Shown piece after piece: positions 30,788 to 42,156 of a stretch of 64,000 nucleotides of DNA. The notes under the pieces were generated by a model. The model did no database searches. It saw only the letters and a program-made list of their open reading frames with translations, and was not told where the DNA came from. Every line of letters starts with the position of its first letter. The stretch's first letter is position 1. The position numbers and the translations under genes were made by a program. Source of the stretch: Beta vulgaris subsp. vulgaris. Taxonomy: Eukaryota > Streptophyta > Magnoliopsida > Caryophyllales > Amaranthaceae. The DNA is taken from contig NC_079208.1 of assembly GCF_026745355.1 (NCBI RefSeq), forward strand, positions 58,700,892 through 58,764,891. Reading direction: 5' to 3'.

Positions 30788-33560
30788 AACAACACCCACC
30801 TATATTATCAACCAATTAACAGAGCAAAGCCATCATTAGAGAAAGCAGAACGACATTCAATACGATAAAATCAATGTCTAAACATAAGCTCATCAATTGG
30901 CAAACAAACCTCGCTGTTGAAATGCCGCCCACCTTAGTATCACACTAGCATAATTTTGATGCTGGCAAGAGACCATACAAGCATAATTTAGCACACACCA
31001 AAAGAATCAAAACAGATAGCAACTGTGATTGGAAAAAAGAAAAATTTAGAGTGTACCTGAGCCTTATGAGTTATGATTGTGATTGAGAAGTCATCCTAAC
31101 AAATGAAGTAACTGTCCTCCCAAGTTACAAATCTGCACCATATTGAAATTATTATCTAATATAGCTGCTCCTGACAAAGAAAGTTCAGCTAATGGATTTA
31201 TACACACAAATAGTCGCTCAAGAGTCGCTAGAGCCTAGAGCCCAAAGTTGAGACTACCAAAATTTCCAAATGAAATATGAAGTACGCCATCAATTAACAT
31301 AAATTCATTTAACTAGCCGAATCCATTAGAAGAACTACCAAATCAAACTCGAGGAAGCAAAATAGAAAACCAACAACATCAATGAGCCACCCAAGCAAAG
31401 TTCTACAAACACAAGGACAAAATTTAAGCCCTCCATCAAGAAAACAACCTCAACAAAACACTGCTATTATTGCTAAAACTAATCAATTATTCAAAATTTG
31501 ATAGGACTATCGAATACGAAAAAAGCAACAACGGATAAAATCATGTAGAGGTGAATTTAAATTGGAAATTTACCTGGAAACTTGAAGGACCTCCAAAGCT
31601 TTATATCGCGAGTCTGTATTGGTATGGTACACTTGCCACCAAAGGTACTCTTTTCGAGAGACATGTAAGCTCTGATCAAAGCAGTACATTTTGTGGGTAT
31701 GAGAATGAATCAATTATACACACTGTTCGAGTGCTTGGGATCACAATCCATTTGGGCTTCCTCTCCGCTTTTAGGATATTTGATTGAAGCTCCTATCACT
31801 TCCTTCGAAGACCACTTTCTTTGGATTTCTCAGAAAGTTTCTCTGGAAGACCTTGGTTCCGTCACCACCCTTGCTTGAGCTGCGTGGTCCCGCTGTGACA
31901 AAGTGGTTTTTGAACAGCAAGTTTCTGGTTCTTGTGCGATTGCACAGTTGTTTTCTAAATATGTGCAGGGTTTCCAGTTTTACTGAACAAGGGTCTTCAG
32001 CGGTGGATGCAGAGAGCTTTTACAGACTGCGAGTGGGTGGTCTACTCCCCCAAGGAATGTAATTAAGGTGAGTACTGACACTGCGATGCTGGAGGGTATT
32101 GGTGCAGGTCTAGGGCCTGTTTTCGTGATAGTGAAGGTCGCGGCAGTAGCTGTGAAGTGTATCCCATGTTCAGACAAATTTCTATGAGAACTTGTGGCTC
32201 AAATGTGATGCTCTGGATATTGTTCGGAAGATTGGACACAAAGCTGTGGGATGTACTCCAGCATACTTGTTCACTGACAATGTTAATACTATTGCTGCAT
32301 CTTCCACTTTCTTCCTTTCTTCTCATGTGAAGAGGGAGGGGAACGCAGATCTCCGTTATTTTGCTCGTATTTGTCCCCAGAATAAGTTGATTGTATCTGA
32401 GAACTTCACCCAAGGCATCCAAAGCCTTGGCAGAGCTTGATTTGGTTGAATGATACGCTATCCTTTCCCTGCTTCTATCAAAAAACACACCCAGCTATTA
32501 TCAAGATAACAAATTAACACAGCAAAGCCATTATTCGATAAAGTACAACCACATTCAAGACAATAAAATCAGTGTCCAAACACTATTTCTGACATCAATT
32601 GACCAATAAACCACCATCAAAATACCGCCCACCGTATCACATTATTCACATCATATGCATATAGCATAATTTCAATAGTGGCAAGACACATACAGAAAAA
32701 TTTAGCATAACGCCACAAGAATCAAAACAGACAGCAACTGTGAATGAAGAAAAAACCAACACAGCATGAGAGCCTCTGCCTTCTTTTAGGGAAACCAAAG
32801 AGCTTCTACATAAGCCTTATGATTGTGATTGAGAACTCATTCTAACAACCGTCCTCAAGAGTTTATACCACAGATAATCGCTCGAGAGTTGCTAGCTCTC
32901 CTACTTATCATAGCTAATCAAATGCATCAAATCGCGCAAATTTGAGACTACCAGAATTCCAAATGAAATATAAAGTGCAACATTGATTCACATATATTCA
33001 TTTTACTAGCCGAATTCATTAGATATACTACCAAATCAAACTTGAGGAAGCAAAATAGAGAGCCATCAACATCAAAAAAAACCACCAAAACACAGTTCCT
33101 CAAACACAATCTTCATCAAGAGTTCAACCTCAAGTACTCAACGGGACATTGCTATTATTTCCAACTATAGCCATTCCTGACAAAGAAAGTTCACCTAGTT
33201 ATCTCAGCAAATCATACGAATTGAATCACCAAATTTGAAACTACAAAAATTTCAAAATGAACTATAAACTGCACCATCAATATGCATAATTTCATTAGAA
33301 AAACTATCGAAATCAAAACAAAATTGACGAAGCAAAAGACACAACCATCAACATCAATGAACCATCAAAACAAAGATCTAGAAAAACAAAAACAAAATTC
33401 AAGCTCTAGAAAACAACCTCAACAGAACATTTTTACTATTGATATAAACTCATCAAATATTCAAAAATTGATAAGAGACTCAAATACGAAAAAATGCAAA
33501 AGCAAAAATAACAACAGAAATTTTTCACAAAAGCATTTCATTAAGTTGTAAGATCAGAGA
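30788..33560. repeat. Diverged duplication 30788-31540 / 32480-33560 beside H2B
   Basis: Both segments run from ACACCCA(C/G)CTAT through AACA(G)AGCAAAGCCAT, AATGCCGCCCACC-like and CAAGAATCAAAACAGA-like sequence, and then long CATCAATxxxCCA words. The right copy leads into the 3' end of H2B. The left copy leads into a LINE remnant instead. Divergence is substantial, so the event is old. The segment may have carried a second H2B 3' flank; no H2B coding piece is left of it. Confidence 0.6.
31570..32440 (+). pseudogene. LINE (non-LTR retrotransposon) remnant: zf-RVT and RNase H-like parts
   Basis: Interrupted frames on the plus strand. The first part has TLATKGTLFERHVSSDQSST then FCGYENESIIHT, the zinc-binding (zf-RVT) pattern of plant LINE ORF2 (usually LPTKxxLxxRxV...CPLCGxxxEsxxH). 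Further right, VGGLLPQGM and the frames around TDTAMLEGIGAGLGPVF at ~32060-32120 resemble the start of an RVT_3 RNase H domain (DGA...GxGAVxRD). Stops and frame changes show that it is dead. No reverse transcriptase part is seen. Confidence 0.55.
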
Positions 33561-33715
33561 TTTAGTATCATACATCTTAAAACCAAACCTATTCATAAAC
33601 CAGCCAAAATACAACCACAAATCCAGATTTTTCCCCAAATTCAACCTCCAAACCCTAATTCCTACCATACTTACCGAAAATCAACAAAAATTAAAAAAAA
33701 ATAACATAAACTAAA

Positions 33716-34177
33716 TTAAGAGCTAGTAAACTTAGTAACAGCCTTAGTTCCTTCAGAAACTGCATGCTTAGCCAATTCACCAGGAAGAACAAGTCTCACA
33801 GCAGTTTGAATCTCCCGAGAAGTAATCGTCGGCTTCTTATTGTAACGCGCAAGCTTCGCAGATTCTTGAGCAAGTTTCTCAAAAATGTCATTGATGAAAC
33901 TGTTCATGATACTCATAGCTTTACTAGAAATTCCGATATCAGGATGAACTTGTTTGAGAACTTTGAAGATATAGATCTTGTAAGTTTCGACATTTTTCTT
34001 CGATCTCTTCTTCTTCTTTTCACCGGCGGCGGCGGCTCCGGCTTCTTTCGGAAGCTTCTTACCGGCTTTCGGCTTCTTCTCAGCTGGAGCTTTCTCAGCG
34101 GCGGCGGCTTTCTTCTCTTCCGGCTTCTCGGCGGCTGGCTTCTTCTCAGCTGGCTTCTTGTCTGCTTTTGGCGCCAT
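33716..34177 (-). CDS. H2B: Histone H2B
   Basis: 153 residues, one exon. A core histone; pairs with H2A in the nucleosome. The N-terminal tail is long and typical of plants: repeated AEKKP units and [11 protein letters not shown], then the basic KKKKRSKK. The histone fold starts at [19 protein letters not shown] (about residues 61-79), with [39 protein letters not shown] and the C-terminal helix [20 protein letters not shown] ending TSS. The conserved ubiquitination lysine lies in the AVTKFTSS tail. A TATA-type sequence is present upstream (34301-34308). No polyadenylation-type histone hairpin was looked for, because plant histone mRNAs are polyadenylated. The antisense frame through the gene is a shadow. 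Confidence 0.97.
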   Translation of the reverse strand: MAPKADKKPAEKKPAAEKPEEKKAAAAEKAPAEKKPKAGKKLPKEAGAAAAGEKKKKRSKKNVETYKIYIFKVLKQVHPDIGISSKAMSIMNSFINDIFEKLAQESAKLARYNKKPTITSREIQTAVRLVLPGELAKHAVSEGTKAVTKFTSS

Positions 34178-34300
34178 TGATGAGATGAGAGAGAAAAGTT
34201 TGAGAGTTTTTTAGGTGTTTGAAATTTTTGCTTGATTTAGATAGATAGAGAGAAATAGAATGATTTACGGTGTGAAGAAATGATGGTTTGAGATCTGGAA

Positions 34301-34308
34301 TTTATAGG
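34301..34308 (-). promoter_or_regulatory. Putative TATA box of H2B
   Basis: CCTATAAA on the minus strand, about 125 bases before the start codon, at a distance fitting a plant core promoter with a ~90-base leader. Further out, near 34508-34515, is GATCCGGA/CGGATCG-like sequence that recalls the plant histone octamer (CGCGGATC); this is only a partial match. Confidence 0.5.
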
Positions 34309-34720
34309 AAGTAGAGGTGTGATGTTATTGGATGATGGGGAAAAGTCCGGATTGATGAGGTGGATTATTTTAATGCGTTGATTGTATTTTGCGTTAAGTG
34401 ATGATTTAACGGATGAGATTATAGGTAGTTAAAATAAAGGTGGTGGGCGTGTTTGAGAAGTTTATAAGAGATGTGGCGCGTTCTGAATGGTTTTTTTGGT
34501 TGCTTCCGGATCGATGACATGGCATTTGGTATTTTTTTTTCTTGGTCGCTTGAAAGTTAAGCGGGAAAGTTGTCGCGCTCAAAAAAACAATCAAAATTTC
34601 GTGATTTTTTTGAGATTTCACCAGCAAGGTATTTTTTGTTTTTTTTGGGTTGAAAAACGTAAACTTCCGATTAGATAGTAGATAGTCATAGTGCCACGAG
34701 TTTTACAATCCACAGTATAA

Positions 34721-35693
34721 AGGTGTGTTTTTTTTCATCTTATTGGACCTGAACTTATCTGAACTGAATTTATTATACCTGATTCAATTTATTGGACCTG
34801 ATTTAACTTTATTAGAACTTCTTGGATCTAATTAAATTTATTGACCTGATTGAAACTTATTAGACCTTATTAGACCTAATTGAAACTTATTAGACCTTAT
34901 TGGACCTAATTGGAACTTATTTGATCTTATTAGACAAAATTATGGATGAGTTATGACATAAATATTACCCCTAACGTACTACCCCTCAAAAAAAATTATG
35001 AAATAATAATTATTAAAATATACCCTTAAAAAAAATTATTATTAATTATCTCTTACGATAAACAATTTAACAAAAAAAAATATACTATTTATATATACTA
35101 CTTGCCTATCTAAACTTTCACCATTAATATATCTAATAGTCTTGTTAATAGTAATATCAATGATAAAATAATAGACAATAATACAAGTATAATAATATAC
35201 ATTGTGCTACTTTAATTCAAAAAAATTAATAATAACATAATCAGCTAATAGTAATATTAATAATAAAATAATAGACAATAATACAAATATTTAATAAAAT
35301 AATAGACAATAATACAAGTATAATATGATATAATCATTGTTGTAATTTAATTGAAATTCTAATAATAACATAATCAACTAATAGTGATATGAATAATAAA
35401 ATAATGGACAATAATACAAATATTTATTGATCATTGACTGTTTGGACCTTATTGAAACTTATTGGACCTGATTAAACCTACTTATAAGTTATTAGAGACT
35501 ATTAGACCTGATTGAAACTTATTACACATAATTGAAACTTATTGCACCTGATTGGAACTTATTGCATCTAATTGGAACTTATTGGACCTTATTAGACCTG
35601 GTTGGAACTTATTGTCCTGATTGGACCTGGTTGAAACTTATATGAACTTATTGGACCTAAAACTGAATTTATTAAAGTGACGATAACGCACCC
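34721..35693. mobile_element. ~970-base Harbinger-type non-autonomous element
   Basis: The left end AGGTGTGTTTTTTTTC and the right end GACGATAACGCACCC are imperfect inverted copies with TAA on both sides (34718-34720, 35694-35696). The arms consist of many CTGATTGAAACTTATTGGAC-like words in the same sense, and the centre holds about four copies of an AATAATAGACAATAATACAA unit. No transposase frame. Confidence 0.55.
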
Positions 35694-35699
35694 TAAGTC

Positions 35700-36185
35700 G
35701 TATTACAACTAGGGAGTTTGGGGAAATTTTAGTTACATTGTAACTACTATTGTTAGTTCTACTTTCCTTAACTGGTAAATCTCTCACTTGATTAATCTCG
35801 TGGGAGATTACTACATAACTTTATGCATTCACAAATTCATATATTTGTCAGCGCATCACTCTTGACTATGCATCAACTTAAACACATTCGTGCAATTAAC
35901 AAAAATAGTAGCATTAGGTAACCTGGACCTTTTTGCAATAATTAAACCATGTTGATTGGCCATAATTTAAGCTAAAATAAAATTAGTGGCAAAACTCCTT
36001 GTCCTCAACCCAAAGATCCAAATTCCCGCCTCGCTCCTAACCACGCCCCTGGTACCCATGGGTTCAGCTAAGTGGGTGAAAGATGCAACTGCGTGGATGG
36101 TTGTTCTTGAATTTTGGGTGGGGGGGGGGGGGTCGAGTTAATAAGGGTTGGCGTTTTCAAGGCTTCGATTTTCTTGGATAGAATT
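35700..36185. other. Intergenic DNA with a long G run
   Basis: No gene is supported. At 36116-36132 there is a nearly pure G tract (GGGTG then 13 or more G), unusual in this AT-rich region. Confidence 0.6.
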
Positions 36186-36189
36186 AGGA

Positions 36190-36780
36190 GAGAAGACAAT
36201 GACATAGTTTTGTGTATAATCACGTCCGTCTAAGATGGGGACGCCCCATTAAAACTACGATCATTCTTACTTCTCCATATCTCATGACAGAGGCATGAAA
36301 ATATGTCAATCCACTTTGTGTCTCTCAACCTAAAGTCAACATCCAAGTTAGCTTTAAGCCAGTCAGTGAAGGATAATTGGGGATGGGGTTGAAACCCGCA
36401 AGCTCTCCAAACATCCATGGAGAAAATGCGGCCACGGATCACATGTGAGGCATTTTCTCTAGAGAGGTTACATATTCGGACAGCATGTATTTGAAACAAT
36501 GTTTCGAATGGTAGTAAGCATTTTATGAGGGATGTGGTCTTTCTATAAGACCTAAAAGAAAAACTTCAACTTTGGCTCCATTTTTAATTTCCAAATCCAA
36601 GAGAGGTTGGCATGAGGGGAGTTAATTTGGACATCACAAGCCTAGGCAAGGGAGAATCCCTTCAAGGATATAAAGCGATGGATGAGCAAGTCCTCTCTAT
36701 AGTCCTCCACGGATGGTGGAAGGGCTAGCAATGCGATCTTGGATTTCTTGGGGGAGGGCAAATGAAATTTGAGATAGGTC
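36190..36780 (-). pseudogene. LINE remnant, zf-RVT region
   Basis: The minus-strand frame at 36230-36499 contains SFTDWLKANLDVDF and WIDIFSCLCHEIWRSKNDRS, a good match in layout to the end of the zf-RVT segment of plant LINE ORF2 (DWL..NL...W..IF....W.IW..RN..). Stops bound it, and only scattered similarity continues to ~36780. It is inactive. Confidence 0.55.
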
Positions 36781-37079
36781 CCATATTGTTACTTGCTATA
36801 TCCACTAACTTTGACCGATTATTTTGTTTTGAATGGCAATAAGCATTTTTTCTATTTGATAACTTCTAGTTGCTAACTACAAACTGCTAATTGTTAATTG
36901 CTTTGTTAATTTGCTAACTTTTATTTTATTTTATTTTTGTTATTTGCTAATCGTTATATACAAACTGCTAATTACTTTTTGCTAACTGTTAATTGCTTTT
37001 TGCTTTAACTGCAAACTTATAACTGTTATTTTCCTTTGTTCTCATTGTTTTTGTGTGAACAAAACAACCTTCATTAATA

Positions 37080-37342
37080 TTCCCTCCGTTTCTTCTTAAT
37101 TTACACATTTTCGATTTTAGTCTGCATCTATTTAATATACACATTGTTGTTGTTTTTTTATTTTTGGTAACATATCACGTCTACTTTCTCATCTTTTTCC
37201 ACCCATGTCATTTACTTCTTAATATTTTAACCCACTCTTTTGTTTCTCTTTCTCACTTTCCAGTTTCTCTCGCATACTTTTGTACTTTTTCCTTAATCAT
37301 TACCCAAAGTGAAGTGAGTAAATTAAAAAGAAACAGATGGAG
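37080..37342. mobile_element. Stowaway-like MITE (263 bases)
   Basis: TTCCCTCCGTTTCTTCTTAA at the left and TTAAAAAGAAACAGATGGAG at the right, with TA on both sides (37078-37079 and 37343-37344). It touches the target duplication of the MULE that follows. Confidence 0.75.
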
Positions 37343-37353
37343 TATAGTTTAAA

Positions 37354-38449
37354 CAGTATTTTCACCAAATACCTCTGTTAAAACCAAATACCCCAACTTT
37401 TTTTCGAATTCACCATATACCCTTAACTTTCAAAAAAAATCACCATATACCCTTAATGACTAATGGCGGTTAACTCCGTTAGTCATTAACGTTAATTAAA
37501 TCTAAAAAACCCAATTAATCATAAAAAATCTTAATTAACCCTAAAATTTATAAAACCCTAAAAATTATAAAACCCTAACTAACCCTAATAACATATTCCC
37601 AGCCCACCAAGCCCACACCTACCCCCAACCCCACTAGCCCCCTAGGCCCTACCCAACCCCACCAGCCACCCCCTCCCCCACCAGCCACCCCCTCCCCCTC
37701 GCTGCTGGCCCTCCCTATCCCCACCACCCCCGCAGCCTCTACCATTCCCCTCCCCCACAACCCTTCGACCTCGTTTCTGCACTCACCTCCGTTTCTTTCT
37801 CCTCCTCCGACCTCGTTTTTGCACCCACCTCCCTCAGGGGTATATCATCGACGGTTTCTGCACTAGATCCGCTATTATTGTCGATAAAATCTGCCTCCCT
37901 TATCTCACTCTCACCGGCGCACTAGATCCGCCATTCATGTCGAAGAAATTCGCACTAGTTTGCAATTTTGCGGCGAATGAGGGCTGGTAGGGGTTGCGCG
38001 GGTGGTGGGGATAGGGAGAGGTATGAGGAGGAAAGAGAACCGAAGGTGGGGTGCGGTAAGGGGTTCGGGCATCGCAATTTAGCGGCGGATGAGGGGGAGG
38101 GGGCTGGTAGGGGCTGCGGGGGTGATGCGGGTGGGGAGGCGCGACAGTGAGGGAGATCGAGGGGGATGGGGTGGCTGGTGAGGGCTGGGGTAGGGGCTGG
38201 GGGTGGGTGTGGGCTTGGTGTGATGGGAATGGGTTAAGGTTAGTCAGAGTTAGGGTTTTAGGGTTAATTAACGCTAATAACTAACAAAGTTAACCGTCGT
38301 TTGTCATTAAGGGTCTTTTATGTCATTTTAAAAAAATTGGGGTATCTGGTGAATTTATTTAAAAGTAAGGGGTACATGGTGAATTCGGAAAAAAGTTGGG
38401 GTATTTGGTGAATAAATTTTGTTGTTAGGGGTATTTGGTGAAAAAACCG
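37354..38449. mobile_element. MULE-type element with long inverted repeats (1.1 kb)
   Basis: A perfect 9-base direct repeat, TAGTTTAAA, lies on both sides (37345-37353 and 38450-38458), the mark of Mutator-like elements. The ends are long inverted repeats of ~150 bases built from CACCAAATACCCC words. The inner part is C-rich at the left (CCCCCAACCCCACTAGCCCC) and G-rich at the right (GGTAGGGGCTGGGGGTGGG), so the inverted repetition continues almost to the centre. No transposase frame; small open frames inside come from the GC-rich repeat. Confidence 0.8.
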
Positions 38450-38755
38450 TAGTTTAAAACGTAATCTTACAATCATTTAGATAAAAATGAATACAATAAC
38501 TAGGGGATGGAGAAACAATCGAGTTACATCACTACTAACTCCATCTTGCAAAACCCATACATTCTTTTCCTCGCATTCTACTCCCACAATTTATAGTGTT
38601 TTCCATGTAACTGTATTTCCTAGGATTTGCTAGATGTTGTTTGGTAATTGAAGGAAAATTAAAAATTTTCATGGGATTTTCACTTACATAGGTCCCCTGA
38701 GTAAGTAACTTAGAACTTCCTAAGAATTTTTACTTCCCATGAATTTGTCAACTAA

Positions 38756-40216
38756 GGCTATGTTTAGTTCACCTGAAATTTTCTGAGCTGAACTTATCTG
38801 AACTTATTTTGATCTGATCTGATTTTTTTTAATCTGGTCTGATCTGATGTGATGTGATCTGAACTGATCTGAACTGATCTTATCTTTTATAAAATATATT
38901 ATTACTATTATATTATTACTTTGTAATTCATTATTATGCAATACATTATAAGATATTCTTTATAGTATTACTATTATTATCATTTTATTTTTACTACAAC
39001 TTTTACACAGCTTTTAATAATAATAATAATAATTATAATAATAATTATATTATTATAAGAACAACAATAATTATTATAATCATAATAATAATAATTATTA
39101 CTAAAAATAATTATATAATTCAAGTCATACAATGTTTTACATTTTCCCTTAAAAAAATATTTCACACTTGAGAAGTCGGTAGACTCAACCCTTTTTTTTC
39201 ATATAAAATAAAATAATATATACAAACAACTATGACTTGCGCATAAAAGAAATAAATAGCGTGCAACTTCAAATAGCTAGAGAGATTTGAAATTCGGTAG
39301 GAAGAGGTGTACCGAATCTAAATTTATAATTTGTATCTCACACTTAGCTTATTTTGAAATTTAATCCGAACTTAGTAGTTTCGTTGTCATGGATTTGAGC
39401 TATCATATTATATATATTTCTTATTTTTGCATATATCTTATGTTGTTAACACGTGGCTTTTAATTTTCTATTATTTAATAACAAGAAAATAACTTATATA
39501 ATGATAACAATGACATTTATAATGGTAACAACAAGATTAATAATAATTACCAATATTAATAATTAATAAGTACAATAACAACAATGATAATCCTTTTGAA
39601 CAAATGTACTAGTAAATAATAATACTCGATCTCCCTTTGTATTTTTTTATCTTTTTCACTTAGAATCTTGACACTATTCACAATTAGAGAGAATCTTTTA
39701 GATTTGTTCTCAATATATAAGAAAAAATATAGTCATGTGGGGTCTTGTTTGATTCGTCTCAATGAGTATTTTATTAATATTCAATTAGTATAATTTTTAC
39801 TAATATGTAATGAAAGATACTCCCTCTGTTTTTTTTTTATCTTTCTCACTTTCTATTTACACATCTTCCAATGTACATTTTTGAACTTAAATATCTTTCA
39901 TCATATATTAGTAAAAATTATAACGATTGAATATTAATAATGTACTAATTGAGACGAATCAAACAAGATCCCATATGACTATATTTTTTCTTATAAATTG
40001 AAAAAAATTGAGAAGATTCTCTCTAAGTATGAATAGTGTCAAGATTCTAAGTGAGAACGATAAAAAAAAACAGAGGGGGTATTTAATAGTAATAATGAGT
40101 TTTTAAATATAAGCATGATCTGATCTGAATTGATCTGATATGGTCTGATCTGATCTAAACTTATTTTTTCTGATTAGATTTGAAATAAGCAAAAATAAGG
40201 TGAACTGAACATAGCC
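38756..40216. mobile_element. ~1.46 kb Harbinger-type element with nested MITEs
   Basis: Terminal inverted repeats GGCTATGTTTAGTTCACC and GGTGAACTGAACATAGCC, with one mismatch. TAA on both sides (38753-38755 and 40217-40219). Both arms contain repeated GATCTGATCTGA words, and the centre is (TAA)n-like. A Stowaway sits at 39820-40079, and a truncated inverted relative of it lies at ~39627-39818. No transposase frame was found. Confidence 0.75.
39820..40079. mobile_element. Stowaway-like MITE nested in the Harbinger-type element
   Basis: Same family as 17900-18156: CTCCCTCTGTTTTTTTTTTA at the left, AAAAAAAACAGAGGGGG at the right, TA on both sides, and close internal identity. Inserted after the host element. 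Confidence 0.85.
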
Positions 40217-40243
40217 TAAACAACACAATAGACTTCTATTCTA

Positions 40244-40568
40244 CTAGTTTTTATATGCACGCGATGCGTGCGAAGATACGTAGAAAATTAATTTCTTTTA
40301 GGAGATGAAGAAAATTAAATTAATTATTAATTATTTCTAATAAATTAGGAAGATTTGAATTGTTGATGGTTTTCTTTTTGTAATATTTTTTTTATTTTTT
40401 AAATTAATTAGGTAGTTTTATTTTTTATTTTTTCATTAAAGTAAGTAGTTAGAATAGGGATGTTATGAGGGTAAAATGGGATTTCTAATATTTTGGTGTC
40501 TTACCCCACTTCCCATATAGAATAGAGATTTTTTGGTGTCCCCCATGTGTTGCCTTATAGAATAGAGA
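40244..40568 (-). mobile_element. Helitron, 3' end with several candidate 5' ends
   Basis: The minus-strand 3' end is CTAG, preceded by ATATAAAAA and the hairpin GCACGCATCGCGTGC, as in the Helitron at 24658. Helitron-like 5' ends (TCTCTATTCTATA or TCTCTATTATATAAGGC after an A) occur at 40528, 40568 and again at 41455. The shortest reading is 285 bases, and the outermost would span 1.2 kb and include the LINE fragment. Confidence 0.65.
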
Positions 40569-40697
40569 TAGTATAAAAAAATTAAAAAAAGTAGAAATGC
40601 GTGCGATAATGTGTGATAACAAATGAAGTAGAAAATAAAATTAATTGGGTAGAAAAACCGTCTTTAGATTTTATTTTTTAAAAAAACTGATATTCAG

Positions 40698-41173
40698 TTT
40701 TTTTTTTTTTTTTTTTTTTTTTTTGAAAATAACATTAATTCATTGATTCAAAGTCATACGACATCTACAATAGAAGTAGAAACTAAACAAATACATATCA
40801 AAATGAAATAAATACAATTCTAATATGATAAAACACGATCGTTGAGTAGATCTAGCACTTCTGAACACCCTCGTCTTTTACATCGCTGTCTGATGCAGCC
40901 TTTTGCAAGGGAGTCTGTCGATCTTTTGTAGTTTTGAAGTAGAACTGGACTTAATTCAATTGATTGTAAATGAAGTCTTGACATCTGTTGCAACTCCGCA
41001 CATATTTTGATCAACAAATTAACATCTAGAATTATACAAAAAACCAAAAACAACGTCTCCAAACTCTCACATGGAGAGAGATAAAACCCAATATATGGGT
41101 AGATATAACCCAATATATGGGTAGAAAAACTCTCCATTAGAGAGAGACTAAAATTTATTAGAAACATAAACAT
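40698..41173 (-). pseudogene. LINE 3' end with 27-base poly(A) tail
   Basis: A run of 27 T at 40698-40724 is the poly(A) tail of a minus-strand retroposon. Next to it lies GAATCAATGAATTAATGTT, similar in feel to LINE 3' ends. The frame further out (to 41173) includes STDSLAKGCIRQ, faintly like the end of a LINE RNase H domain. No target duplication was fixed. Confidence 0.4.
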
Positions 41174-42156
41174 AAAAAACTAGTAACAAAAGGAGAAAGG
41201 GGGCTTACCACCACCCAAAAGGGTGGTGGTAGCCCTAGATTGAAAATTAGGGTTTTGTGGGAAAGGAGAGAGAAGAGAGAAAAAAAAGTTTAGGGGAGGC
41301 GGCTTCTCTAATGCAAATGGTAACTGAAAGAGTTAAATGTCTTACTTTCCCTCTTTTTCATTCAAATGAAAGAGTTAGTTATCCTCTAATTTATTTTCTT
41401 TTTTTCCTTTTTCTAATTTTTGGTGTCCCTCATGTGTTGCCTTATATAATAGAGATTTTGAGGAAAGGGGATATGAAAAAAAAAAGGAAAGAAGAAAAAA
41501 GAGTTAAACAGAAACGAAGAAGTTCGTAAGTCGTAACCCTAACTCTTCAAATTCCAATCCATAGAATTTGCCGAGATTAAAAGGGAATTACAAGGGAAAT
41601 TCCCCAAAAAAATTTGAAGTATTACAAATTAACGACTACAGATTTATTTTCCATCTGTGAAGTTCGATTTCCAGCATCAATTCAACTTTCGAGAAAGAAT
41701 TTTGAAGGACTTTTACGACGATTCCAAAGAAATTGAAGGTTTGTTTAATACTAATTTTACTATGTAATTTATATTTTGTAGTTTAGCATCAAATAATTCA
41801 CTAAGAATTTACAATTTCATTCACTAGTACTAGTATGCTGTATGCGAGCTCAAATTTTTTTCAAAAAATCAGATTTTAGCACTGCATGATAATTGAGATT
41901 TGTGCTTCTGTTTCTTTCACTTGTAATTTAATGTTAACCCTAGAACAGTAGAACTGCTTACAGATCATGTTAAACGTTTTTTCTTGGTTGAATTTATCCC
42001 TATAACCTCAAATTTGTCATAGACGTTATATGCATTTAATGCTCAACCTTAAAGTTCACAATTTATGGTCGATTTACTTGATGAAAACAACTGGTTTTCT
42101 CATTTGACAGTGAATTGAAGTACAGAACTCCAGTAATCCGTATTATTCAAAGCAAA

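Noticed and set aside
32063..32488. Minus-strand frame of 141 residues
   Set aside because: It lies antisense to the plus-strand LINE remnant, whose RNase H-like reading fits known families better.
33764..34180. Long plus-strand frame over the H2B gene
   Set aside because: It is the antisense shadow of H2B; Gly/Leu-rich sequence results from the Lys/Ala codons on the other strand.
37550..37585. Telomere-like AAACCCTAA words
   Set aside because: Only a few irregular copies, wholly inside the MULE; not a telomeric array.
37575..38150. Gly-rich frames inside the MULE
   Set aside because: They come from the G-rich and C-rich arms of the inverted repeat and occur on both strands.
38980..39165. 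Ile/Asn/Tyr-rich frame
   Set aside because: Translation of (TAA)n-type simple sequence.
41257..41529. Plus-strand frame of 90 residues
   Set aside because: It crosses a Helitron-type terminus and is mostly Lys/Glu/Arg from purine-rich DNA.
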